Shown: piece after piece, positions 9,470-19,099 of the stretch | Layout: every line of letters begins with the position of its first letter | Position numbering within the stretch: position 1 is the stretch's first letter | Source of the DNA: Isoetes engelmannii | Lineage: Eukaryota > Streptophyta > Lycopodiopsida > Isoetales > Isoetaceae | Reading direction: 5' to 3' | Length of the DNA: 20,662 nt | NCBI GenBank assembly: GCA_011763485.2 | Contig: JAANSK020279491.1 | Span: 1 to 20,662 of the forward strand | The notes under the pieces: generated by a model | Databases searched by the model: none | Seen by the model: the letters and a program-made list of their open reading frames with translations, nothing else | Told to the model about the DNA's origin: nothing | Position numbers and translations under genes: made by a program

Positions 9470-10429
9470 CACACAATACTTTTTGAACATGTTTACCCAC
9501 AACAAAAAAAAACACACAAGCAGCGGAAATACTCATGGGTCTACCTTTTATGATAATTTTTAACATGTTCTAGCCTACATAGCTTCTAGAATGATCCATT
9601 AAGGTACATTTTCTTTTCAGGTTGTGTTATGATAAGTTTTGTCATATGATTGAGATAAAGTAGTTGTACTACATAACCAAACATCCACAAAGACCAAGAG
9701 GTCATGGGATCCATACAATGGGCTAGTACAACCATTACTACTAGGATTAAAAAGCCCCTGCCTAGAAAGGTTTTCAAGGGAAAAACCTTTGCAGTAATGA
9801 TGATACTAGATAATCAGGAAAAAACAAGTAGACAACGACTACTAAGGGCTCTGCAATTGAAGATGCTCATTTAGAACCTCTAGACACACTGCAACGGAGG
9901 ACCTGCACTTACTGCATGGTTGGAGGGGTTTATGCTTCCTGCTATTTGAACTTCACATATCATTCTAGGCTTATGTGTTACTATCTTTGATGTTTTTGGC
10001 TGTATGCTAGTCCTGGAGCATAATAATTCATGTTCTTGGGAGGTTGCGGTTGACATTTGAATATACAGTTTTTTTTGGTATCTTGAATATCTAGGCTAAG
10101 TAAGAAAGCTTCTATAGTCATTTCTTTGTTGTCATAAGGTGAAGTAACTGCATGGGCCATTACAATATCACTGCTCACACAAGATTGTAGTTTTGCTGTA
10201 GAATATTAAGGCGGCTGAAGAGGTTTTATGGAAGAGCCTTCTGGACAGACTAATCCATGTGTTACTAAGATACTCTCTTTGTTGTGGTGGGCTTTAGGGA
10301 CGTCGATCTGGTTATCAGAGGTAGTCTTGTAGTGCTTCTTGGATGTGCCTATGGTTTGCCAGTGGGATCATCTGTGCTTCATTAACTGTTAGATATAACT
10401 AAGGCAGAATACAGTTTTGTGACAGCATG
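9470..10429. other. Intergenic stretch, no gene recognised
   Basis: Only short open stretches with no family match occur here. GAACATGTT at 9485-9493 and AACATGTTC at 9570-9578 form a 9-bp inverted pair. Part of this block may belong to a decayed retroelement, but I cannot support a family. Confidence 0.5.
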
Positions 10430-11273
10430 CGGTGGAGTAATGTTTTTTTGGTGCTTTGGGGTAGTTTTAAGTGGCTATTGGATATTTCTGAATCGCTGGG
10501 TGCTTGGGAACTTCAAGGATTGTTGTTCTCTTGTTGGATGTGGCTTTTCTCGAGCTTAAATCTTATTAATGCTTCTATGGGCTGGAATGCCTACTTATCC
10601 CAGCTAGGAAAAGTATAGTTGCATGAGGTGCATCAAGAGTTCATAGGGTCTGGTAAGCTTTTTGTATGGGAGGACCTTGGATTTACATTGCTGCCAACTA
10701 GGGAGGATCCGAATTTAGGGGCTGCCGAATGGAGGCACTAAATTTTGAGAGTCTTGAAAGGTAGAGCGTATGGACATGTGGCTCATATTAGCAGTCTTGG
10801 AGTTGAGATGGTAGAGTGGACCACCTCTTTAGAGGTAGGTCCTTTGAGTACCTACTCATGCATGAAGAACAATGGATGCTTGCCTAGAGTACCTTAGAAG
10901 TAGGAGGGACAACCCCTATAGTACTGCAGAGTGGTGAATTCTAGCACCAAGTTAATGCACGGGAGGATACTCCTCCAATCTGCTTCTTGATGCTAGTATA
11001 TTGCGGTGGAGTGCTTCAGGTAGTCATGGGTCTAGAAGATATCAGTCTTACTATATGACTGCAAGAATGGAGGCTACGTTATTGCTTGTTTCCTGAGCTT
11101 AGACTTAATAGTGTATGAGTTCTTTCAATCTGATTTATGGAGAGATCATCTGGTGTGAAAATACTTCCTATCGGGCCTATTGTGTAGCTTAAATAAGGCT
11201 TTAAGCCATGTAGTTATTTTACTTATATTATATAAATAAATATACACACGTGCCTTCAAGAAAAAAGAAAAGA
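10430..11273 (+). mobile_element. LINE-like 3' end (plus strand), tentative
   Basis: The right end reads AATAAATATACACACGTGCCTTCAAGAAAAAAGAAAAG, where the ACACGTGCCTTCAAGAAAAA part matches the 3' end of the LINE at 1811-1842 (AATAAA, then CACGTCCTTCAAAAAAG). This suggests a related retrotransposed 3' terminus. Immediately after the A-rich tail (about 11274) sequence coding for the C-terminus of the minus-strand LINE begins, so this piece seems to have landed in that element tail to tail. The body has broken frames and no motif I can name, and the left boundary is a guess. Confidence 0.4.
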
Positions 11274-11274
11274 A

Positions 11275-13545
11275 CCTCGAAAATGTATAATACCAAGTCA
11301 TGCATAGATGGTGCTCTGAGAAGTTGTGGGAGTGTGGATGACTTCTTGACCATCCCAAAAGCAGGACATCTTAGAAGAGTATGGTGTTCATCTTCAATAA
11401 TCTATAACTGGCAACACACACATAATCTCACTTCTCGCGACAATTGTGGCTGCTCCCATCTACCTGTCTCAATCAGGCGCTTGTGGAACCCAGTGCAAAT
11501 TGATGTGATAGCTACAAGCTTTTTTTGGATAAGGAAGCAAGCAAATAAGCTTTTTGTTCTGGTGCCAAAGTAGAGTTTATATGTGCATGGTAGAGCTCAG
11601 GTTTAACTTGGGCCAAGGTAACTGCATCCCATATCTTTTGAGAAAAACGACCAGTGAGATATTGTCTTAAAAGCTTAGGATCAAAACTGGCAAACATCAT
11701 GCAGTGGTCCAGTTGCACAGACCAGCGGGAAAACCATGTAATACAATGCTCTTTCCAACACCGTTTCAGGCGCTGAGGAGATTCGGTCATGGCAAGTGCG
11801 AGAAAAGGGTTCCTATCATCATCCATATGATGCACCTTGTGGATATGATGGAGGTGGCACTTCATGGGAAAATGTTGAAGAGGCAAAAGACAATCTCTTG
11901 CAAAATAATAGCATAGGACACCATAGTTTTGACTCCGAGGCTGTAAGTAAAAAAGGACTTTTGCACCGGTTCCAAGCTCTTCCAAACATTAACACTAATT
12001 GCAAGCCCCACACTTCAAAATCGTACAGTAAAATAGGTTGTACCAAAGCCCGAAACGAGTGAGCTTTCCGTGACCAATCATGAACCTCTGCGCAAAAATA
12101 ATTGTTTTGCATTTCATAAAGTGCTCTGCAGCCAGCAGCCACACGCTTGGTAATATATATTGTTCGAAAGTGTGTTCTTGCAGAATTCTACACCAAGATA
12201 CTTATAGCTATCCATAGCTTCAACTTCATGGCTATCGTAGTGCAAAGGTGGAATAGTATGCCGAGAAGATTGAACTACCAAGAGCTTGGTCTTTTCGATG
12301 TACAACATGTAAATGTTGCTGTATACTAGCAGTTGTATGTGCCATAAGTGAAACGTCATCAGCATACATAAGTTGCTGGATGATATAGTATGCCAAATGT
12401 GGGCCTCCGTCACCATGATGATCAAGACATGCTTCCAATTGGTCAATGTACAAGTCAAAGAGTGTGGACAGCCCTGACGTACTCCAATATTGCTATTGAT
12501 TTGGGTACCTGATGGTGGAAACTTAGGAAAGACCCTTTTATAAAGCCAATAGACTGCATTTTGAAGATCTTGTGGAACCCCAAATGCTTGCAAGCACTGC
12601 CAAAGAAGCTCACGAGGTACTGTAAAGTAGAAGTGAGATCCACAAAGCATATATAGAGATCTTGTTTCAAGCTTCGACTATGTTCAATAAGCATGCGCAA
12701 TATGAAAATATGGTCTATCGTAGAATGGCAGAGACGAAAGCATATTCGTCCGACAGCATACACCAGCATTTTCTACCCATGCTATCAAACTGCTTCTTAG
12801 TGATATTGGTTAAGCGCTTGAAAAAAATGGGACTGACCATGATCATGCGATAATTAGAAGGATCATTCTTATCACATGCTTTGTGAATTGGTACGATCTT
12901 ACGGATAGCCCAAGTTTCTGGATATCCTTCTTGCAAGGCTTGATTTAAAAGAGCAGTGATGATTGGAAGCAATAGCGGACCTCTCTATTTAAGCAATTCT
13001 GCTTGCAAACCATGAAGATCAGAAGACTTGCCATTGGAAAGATGTCACAATCCTTCTTTCACGTCCTCCTTTGTGAATTGAAGAATATTACTGACCAAAG
13101 GAGGCACATAATTAAGAACCCTAGGATGATCATATAATTGGATCAATTGCTCATCCCATTACTGCATCGAAATATGTCCAAGGGTAGGAGATGGTCGATA
13201 TAATATTTTGCGTTAGAAGATCTGAGGCTCACTGAGTAGCAATTCAAACATTCGTCTTTGATGATCAGAAGCAAAGTATGCCTTCTTGTGTTTCAACACA
13301 GACTTAAATTTTTTATGGCATTCTGACGTGCATCTGACGCAGTTATCATGTGCAATTGTTTTCTAAGCTATTTGTAGTTTGTATCAAACCAGGCATTTCT
13401 AGGAAAGGATTTCCTACTAGCACGGGCAACACCACAAGCGCGTATGCTGCCACATTTTGGCATCATAGAAGAGCCTTGCACATGCATTGTGTTGCTAATC
13501 TAACATTTAACCTCAGATACACGTGCATGAGCTAAAATTCCATGG
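11275..13545 (-). mobile_element. LINE (L1-like), 5'-truncated and decayed, ORF2 remnant
   Basis: Read on the minus strand, the blocks follow ORF2 order. About 13480-13200 gives the linker (ACGVARASRKSFPRNAWFD, then KHKKAYFASDHQ). About 12970-12720 gives ALLNQALQEGYPETWAIRKI and the PIHK..DKNDPSNYR finger region. About 12630-12480 holds ELLWQCLQAFGVPQ and GVRQGCPHS. The catalytic YADDVSL is at 12366-12355. DSYKYLGVEF follows, then ALVQPILLYDFEVWG near 12050, and last RLCVCC (11428-11411) with IEDEHHTLLRCPAF, a zinc-binding C-terminus. At least five frame changes and several stops separate the blocks, so it is dead. The endonuclease and ORF1 are missing (5' truncation). Its 3' end is cut at about 11275 by the plus-strand tail. 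Confidence 0.9.
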
Positions 13546-13560
13546 ATATTGATCAATATT

Positions 13561-13632
13561 GAAGACTTAACAATCACTGAAGACTCATCAAGCATTGAAG
13601 ACACATTTAGCATTGAAGACCTTTAGAAGACA
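13561..13632 (+). repeat. 18-bp tandem repeat with GAAGAC core
   Basis: GAAGAC recurs exactly every 18 bases at 13561, 13579, 13597 and 13615, then at 13626. In one plus-strand frame this reads as an ED-containing hexapeptide repeat (EDLTIT, EDSSSI, EDTFSI) that stops at once after the array. More GAAGAC copies lie at 13729, 13750 and 13772. Confidence 0.85.
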
Positions 13633-13950
13633 TGAAGCATGAAGAACCCAATAACCAAATAAGAACCTTTTTTTGAACATCATATAGGTATTTCAAGGAA
13701 GGATGCAGATCGAAGTGTGAGCACTCAAGAAGACATGAAATTGGAGTTTGAAGACCCTTAGTCAAAGTTTGGAAGACCCCTCAAATTATGATAGTTTTTT
13801 GCTATACTCTACTTTATTCGACATGAACTATACCTCCCAAGACCCCCTTGGTCATAATTCCATCTCATTCTCTCTACTCCATATACCATTGCCATTGTCC
13901 AAATCTCAAATTGACAAGAAATATTCTTCCTAGTCAAACACTTCACATGC
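13633..13950. other. Unassigned stretch between LINE and Copia fossil
   Basis: There is no gene. Phrases such as GTCAAAGTTTGGAAGACCCC and CCAAGACCCCCTTGGTCATAA look like plant retrotransposon flanks or LTR debris, but no LTR ends can be defined. Confidence 0.45.
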
Positions 13951-14444
13951 TCAGCATTCACTCATCCACACTTCAAAAAAGCAAAAAATTCTATCAAAAT
14001 TGGCTCTCACAAAGGTGTTATCATCTTCTTTAAATTTCAGCCTTCTTAGCTCCATGTCCAACATCTCCATCTGAGAGGAGCTCTTAACTTCATAAGTTTT
14101 GACTATATAGTCCCACATTTCCTTTGGAGATTTATTCCTCAACTTTAGCATGGTACTAGAACTCAACTTACTTGCAATAATTGATCTGGCTTCATGAGGC
14201 TTGCCTTTCTTCTCACTTCCAGTGCCTGCACCACTATTTGAGCCTTCACCAACATTCCTTGCAGTAGAATATATCGTGTTGCTCTCACTTTCATCACTTG
14301 CATCTCCATCTATAAGATGCCACAAGCCTTCAGCTTCAAGAACATCCTTCATCCTCTCTTTCCATACATGGAATCCAGCTTCACCCTCAAACACATTAAC
14401 TCCCCTCAGCAGTGAATGATCCAAGCCTACTTGCCATGAACCTG

Positions 14445-14456
14445 GCTCTGATACCA
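14445..14456 (-). promoter_or_regulatory. Primer-binding site (initiator-Met tRNA) of the Copia fossil
   Basis: On the minus strand it reads TGGTATCAGAGC, the complement of the 3' end of plant initiator-methionine tRNA and the standard Copia primer site. It sits one base inside the LTR end ATAACA. Confidence 0.9.
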
Positions 14457-16035
14457 ATGTTATAAAATTATCCAACTCAAGTTATTGAGATCAAATCATA
14501 ATATGGGATCGAACCCTAATTCCCCTCCCCATTTCCCAATTTCCGGCGCGCCTAGGAGGAGGGCTCCCACCTTGGGCGCTCTTCCTCCTATTTTGTGTTT
14601 TCCAGCCCATGTTCTAGCTCGATCCTTGCTCGTTTGGGGCCAGATTTCGACCTGCAGCAGCTGGATTTGGATAGCCCTGCTCATAACCGTTCCGGAGAAC
14701 CATCATTCGAGGGATTTGGCATGGTATTTCTCAAGTTATGGGCATTTGGAGATTCGGGCTTGTTTGGGGCTGTTACAGCAGGTTTTGGAGCTTGGTTTGA
14801 GGAGATTTTGGGTTAGGAGAGCCATAATTGGCATGAAAATCAGGGGATCATCATGGAGCTTCAAGGAGGTGCCCATGGCGATTTTCCACCACTTTTGTGC
14901 TCGGATTTGGCTTATTTGAGCTCCGTTGCATGGTTCTTCGAGGAGGGGCTTTGATTGTAAGACCCATTTACTCATTAGTGGCCTTTGAGCGTGATTCTAG
15001 GGTGAAATGAGCTGGTCGGGTCGCTTACACCAAGAAGGAGGGCTCCGAGGCATGGATTCTTCAAGTTTTAGATGCATTTAAGATGGGGAAGAGCCTTTGG
15101 GGGCTGAAAAATCAGAAAAACAGGGGTTCAAGAGCATTCAAGGAGGCTTTGAGTCGAGTACACCCTCCTTTGATCTCGGATTTGAAGTTTTGGAACTCGA
15201 AAGCTTGCTTCTTCAAACATTTAACGAGTTTTGATAAGTCCCATCTGTTGTTCTGTGGCCAAGGGCGTAATTCAATGGCAAAAATGGGCATTGGGGGTTT
15301 CTATCCACGAAGAGGAAGGGCATTTGAGGTCTGATTCATTTTATTTGGTGTGATTTGGGGGCTAGAAAGCCTTAGGGACTGAAATCTTGGGAAAACAGAG
15401 GTCTAGAGCAAGAAAATTAGGTTGGTTTGTCTTCTATTTGCTGCTATTTCTTCATTTGATTGCTACTTGAGGCATAGGCTTTGATTTGGGTTAAGTTTTG
15501 AGGCTTTAGGCCGAGTTTGCTAGTTGATTTGGAATGGAAAAGCTTGGCATTGTTGCTGATTTTTGTGACAGTCCCAAGTTCTTGAGAAAACAGCAAATTT
15601 GTTTTGATGATTGGGCCCAAATTAGATTGAATTTAAAGGGGCTTTTTGTTTGTGAATGGGCGGATTTGCCATTAGAAGCTTTGGTGTAAATTTGGGCTGC
15701 TATTTCTGAGTAGGGATTGAGCAATCGATGTTTGAAGATTTACCACAGAAATAGTATTTTGGAAATGGGTCCAAAACCATGGCAGATCTCATGGGGATTT
15801 TTGGATGAGCAGTTTTGGAACGGGAATCTGACCCATGTAGGAAAAAATCAGAGCCTAATTTGGAGTTTTGATGCTCATTTGGGAAGAGATTGAAATCGGG
15901 TAGCAGTTTTAAGAAAACAGTCTTATTCTTGAAGTTCTTGGCTTGATCTTGGCATGATCTTGAGCTATCATTATGGTGGCAATAATGATGATGGCATGTG
16001 ACAAGTGGATAATGCCAAGATAATGACCCGGGTTT

Positions 16036-16215
16036 GAATTTCCCCCCCACCTACCTTCCTATCTATTGGTGGTAGGGGGGGGGGGAGGAAAGGGGGTAGT
16101 AGCCATGATGACTAGGCTACTGACATGGCAGGCCGCAGACTGTCGTGTCAGCAGTGGCAGGCCCTGACACGTGGCAGCCTACCTTGATGTGACCCTCCCC
16201 ACCTTTTTGGTGGGG
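16036..16215. repeat. Hairpin cluster inside the Copia LTR
   Basis: It contains a C-run/G-run pair (about 16040-16087), CGTGTCAG/CTGACACG (16144-16171, 12-nt loop) and CCCCACC/GGTGGGG (16197-16215, 5-nt loop). TGGCAG recurs about seven times between 16120 and 16340, twice as the G-box-like ACGTGGCAG. Confidence 0.75.
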
Positions 16216-16419
16216 TTGGCCAATTTGGTCAACTAGCCATCTTTGACTTGACTCCATGGTGACGTGGCAGGTGACTAGGCTGGTGTGTGGCAGAATCCAG
16301 TCAGCAGAGTTTTGATTAGGTGGCAGTTTGGGTGGCAGTACGGATTTTGAGATGCATTTTTGGTACCTCCTGTAGGAGGGTTGGAGAGTAGTATTTGGGG
16401 ACACTTGACATGTGTCTTT

Positions 16420-16985
16420 TTTGGGCTTATTTGGCACTATTTGGGCGACACATGAAGTGTCTTGAGGCCCCTTCGAGCAGTATTTGGGCCTTCGGGCCAT
16501 TGGATGCCGTGAGGCACTTTGGAGATGTTTGGGCATATAGGGCAGTATTTGGGCGACACTACAGGTGTCTTGAGGCCTATTTGAGTAGTATTTGGGCCTT
16601 TTGGCCCTTTGGAGGCCGTGAGGCCAATTTGGAGCAGCATTTGGGCTGTTAGGCCAAGTTGAGGCCGTGAGGGCCGTTTGGAGTAGTATTTGGGCCGTAA
16701 GGGCCGTTTGGAGTAGTAGTTGGGCCATGAGGGCCATTTGGAGCTGTATTTGGGCCGTGAGGCCATGAGGCCACTTTGGAGCAGGATTTGGGCCGTGAGG
16801 CCACTTTGAGGCTGTGAGGGCCATTTGGAGGCCGTGAGGCCACTTTGGAGCTATATTTGGGCCGTTAGGCCACTTTGAGGCCATGAGGGCCATTTGGAGC
16901 AGTACTTGGGCCGTTATGCCACTTTGAGGCCATGAGGGCCGTTTGGAGCACTTCGTTGGAGGCCGTGAGGCCATTTGGATGTCTT
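16420..16985. repeat. GGCC-rich tandem array inside the Copia LTR
   Basis: Degenerate units contain TATTTGGGCCGTGAGGCC and CATTTGGAG. Spacing is locally exact: unit starts at 16683, 16713 and 16743 (30 bp), and at 16850, 16899 and 16948 (49 bp); others are 38-69 bp. Short palindromes such as GGCC.TGAGGCC recur. Minus-strand frames stay open across it (one of 285 codons, 16974-16117, rich in Pro, Trp and Lys) because of the composition; I do not regard them as genes. Confidence 0.88.
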
Positions 16986-17250
16986 AGGACATCATTGGAG
17001 GCCGTGTGGCCATTGGGCATGTTTGTGTGTCCTTTTGTATTATTTGTATTATTAGTATTTGTTGTGGACAGGTGGGAGATGTCCACTATTTGTGTGATGG
17101 AGATTCTTTGGTTGTGCTCTGGTGGGTCCGTAGTAGGGTAGGGGTTCACCTACTACGAAGCACTATGACACACATTTGTATTTGTGGGTTTTTCATTATA
17201 TATACACCAATTCAAATCATAATATGGAACTAAAACTCAATAACAACCTT

Positions 17251-18133
17251 GATCTATTAGATTATACCATTACAGTGGTTTAATAAGTAAATGCAATATT
17301 AAGAAGTCAAAGTCACTATTCAACGATTTCAACTTATTTACAAAAGGATCCAACATCAAACCATTGCACGAGTATACTCCAATAAATTGCCTCTTAAATT
17401 ATTCAGGGATCGACCTGCTCTACAAATACCGATACAGATCAATCCGGATCACCAGTATTTAGATTCAAGAATCCATATCCCGCGCAGGCTGTTTTGGACT
17501 TTCTTGAATAATTTTCATACTGGTTGTATGTTGATTCGTCCAGATGGAACATACCTATATAGGCTCGCACAATATGAATAACCATTGACCATTGCACTTG
17601 CCCTAAGGTATGTATAAGCCCGCCCAATATGAATAACCACTGATCATTGCACTTGCCCTAAGGTTTAACCACTGACCATTGAACTTGCCCTAAGTATAAC
17701 CACTGATCATTGCAACCACTAACTACTGAGTATAAAATCTTCATAAATATGACATCAATCTGTATATTTCACAATGTGCTACTTACAAATTTCTTTTGTT
17801 TAGTAAACGTTCTTTACTATGCTTGCAGTAGTTTTATTTTTCATCTATGTAATGCACGTAAGATGGTCTCTAGGATATCAACCAAAGAAAACCCATAACA
17901 TTTGTGTGCAAATTGAAGGATATGTAAAATGAAATGGAAGATCCTACCCTTTCGCATCATTCACATTGTTTGCATCGTTCCGACTTCGAAGCCTCCCACC
18001 ATCCGAGCTTAGTTGAGGAAATTATCAATGTTGGACATTACTAGTGGATCCCATTACATAGGTTGGGCGCCCCCACGGTAAATTTCTTGTAATAGATTCT
18101 TACAACTACAATGCAAATAAATTTATGCAATTG
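17251..18133. other. Intergenic stretch, no gene recognised
   Basis: AT-rich, with only short open frames that match nothing I know. It contains the tandem repeat at 17578-17726. Confidence 0.6.
17578..17726 (+). repeat. Irregular tandem repeat, four copies
   Basis: Units of about 31 bp of the form ATAACCACTGATCATTGCAC plus TTGCCCTAAGG start at 17578, 17633, 17665 and 17696. The first gap is 55 bp because it holds an extra AATATGAATA-containing segment. The last copy is partial. Confidence 0.85.
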
Positions 18134-18236
18134 TATGAGGATAACAGGATTGAGACATGATTCCCGGCTTGGCAGCGATCGGCGGAGGCCGAGAGCTGTC
18201 AACCAAGAATCATGAATCAATTATGTTATCCTTATA
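18134..18236. repeat. 103-bp imperfect inverted repeat
   Basis: The left arm (about 18134-18175: TATGAGGATAACA, then ATGATTC, then TTGGCAG) and the right arm (18196-18236: CTGTCAACCAAGAATCATG, then TTATCCTTATA) pair over about 40 bases with a few mismatches and one bulge. The loop of about 20 bases is GC-rich (CGATCGGCGGAGGCCGAGAG). It has no open frame. It could be a MITE remnant or an inverted duplication giving a hairpin RNA. Confidence 0.8.
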
Positions 18237-19050
18237 ATATCATAACTGGGGAGGTCAATTTTGTCATTCCTGAAAATCTTAGAGTTGTCCTTGACCTGCT
18301 ATGACAGTTATGCAGAACGATCTGACAAATCCAACATTCCTAAAAATTGGGGCAGGTGATGTAGATGCACCAAAATGCACCACCAGAACGGAATCCGACC
18401 CAGCTATGATATCGAATAATATTCTTGCATGAAATTATCTACATACTGTATTCCAACATCTCTTTCCCAACTCACATAAAATCCTCGTGAGCAACATTTT
18501 ACTCCAATTTCGAATCAGGAGATGACACATGGTGTTGATTTTTTCAGGAACGTTGCCCAAGAGTTTGCCCTGCTATAGATTTTTTTCCGGAATCGAGACC
18601 AAGACTTTTGCAGCAGTTCACGGCTTCTGAGAGCAAGAGATGGAGGTCGAAATCCTTTCAAGATACCTGGACGTCACCCTTGCAGCACATGTAAAGCTTT
18701 CGTCATACCTAAAGATCCCTTGCGGTTGCCGGACTTGGTAACCACGTGCTCCAAAGACACCGAACTTGGCCACCAAGAGCCAGATTTGGCATGAAACTAT
18801 GTTATGGAATAAAAATTGGCCTGAAACTATGCTATTATATAGAATGAAAACCAAAGGAAAATGCAGATTTGCAATCACAAGGCTCCTTAAATTTGAAGAT
18901 TTGCTTCAAAACAGACGTGGGTCATCTGAAGACAAGCAAGAACAAGTTCATCTTCCCTGAAAATCTATTCGCTGCAAGCCAAAATGCTTTCCTGCAGGCA
19001 AAAGAGGAGTAGGAAAGAAACGCCAGTCAAACGGCCCTCCGCCTAAGGGC
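18237..19050. other. Intergenic stretch, no gene recognised
   Basis: No open frame has a known match. A 30-bp tandem duplication (TTGGC.TGAAACTATG) lies at 18786 and 18816. A G-box CACGTG lies near 18744. Confidence 0.55.
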
Positions 19051-19051
19051 G

Positions 19052-19073
19052 TCGGGCCATTTTCCTGGCCCGA
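19052..19073. promoter_or_regulatory. GGGCC hairpin near a TATA-like site
   Basis: TCGGGCCA and TGGCCCGA form perfect 8-bp arms around TTTTCC. A further CGGGCCA follows near 19086, then CTATACATA near 19099. Clustered GGGCC motifs are known binding sites for plant TCP factors near TATA boxes, so a plus-strand promoter is possible, but I recognise no gene downstream. Confidence 0.4.
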
Positions 19074-19099
19074 AAAACAGACCACCGGGCCATTCCCCT

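Larger units (their letters stand above)
13951..17245 (-). mobile_element. Copia LTR-retrotransposon fossil: 5' LTR, primer site, gag remnant
   Basis: On the minus strand the order is a long LTR (17245-14458), one spacer base, a primer-binding site matching initiator-Met tRNA (14456-14445) and a gag remnant (about 14440-13950). The gag piece shows FHVWKERMKDVLEAEGLW, SSTMLKLRNKSPKEMWDYI and LDMELRRLKF, typical of plant Copia gag (DUF4219/UBN2 type). The rest of gag, all of pol and the 3' LTR are absent from the window, so the element is broken and incomplete. Without a second LTR its age cannot be judged from LTR divergence; the still readable gag suggests it is not among the oldest insertions here. 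Confidence 0.85.
14458..17245 (-). repeat. 5' LTR of the Copia fossil, about 2.79 kb
   Basis: On the minus strand it starts TGTTATTGAG (17245) and ends TTTTATAACA (14458), so the ends TGTTAT/ATAACA form a perfect 6-bp inverted pair of TG..CA type. The 16-mer TCAAATCATAATATGG occurs near both ends (14491-14506 and 17212-17227), and GTTATTGAG near the left end is inverted at the right end. A TATA-like TATATATAATG lies at 17209-17199 on the minus strand, just inside the LTR start, so most of the LTR would be transcribed leader. The expected flanking duplicate would be the 5 bp ACCTT at 17246-17250; its partner is not in the window. Confidence 0.78.

Noticed and set aside
9981-10178. A 65-codon minus-strand frame with SPYDNKEMTIEAFLLSL, faintly like a Copia gag segment
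   Set aside because: The similarity is too short and weak, and no primer site, LTR or pol motif lies nearby.
13561-13780. A CRISPR-like array from regularly spaced GAAGAC
   Set aside because: The repeat is only 6 bp with 12-bp variable parts; this is a plant nuclear tandem repeat.
14485-14919. A 144-codon plus-strand open frame
   Set aside because: It lies inside the LTR on the strand opposite the element and shows no domain or homology I recognise.
16117-16974. A 285-codon minus-strand open frame rich in Pro, Trp and Lys
   Set aside because: It is a tandem repeat inside the Copia LTR; other frames are open too, and the repeat composition explains it.
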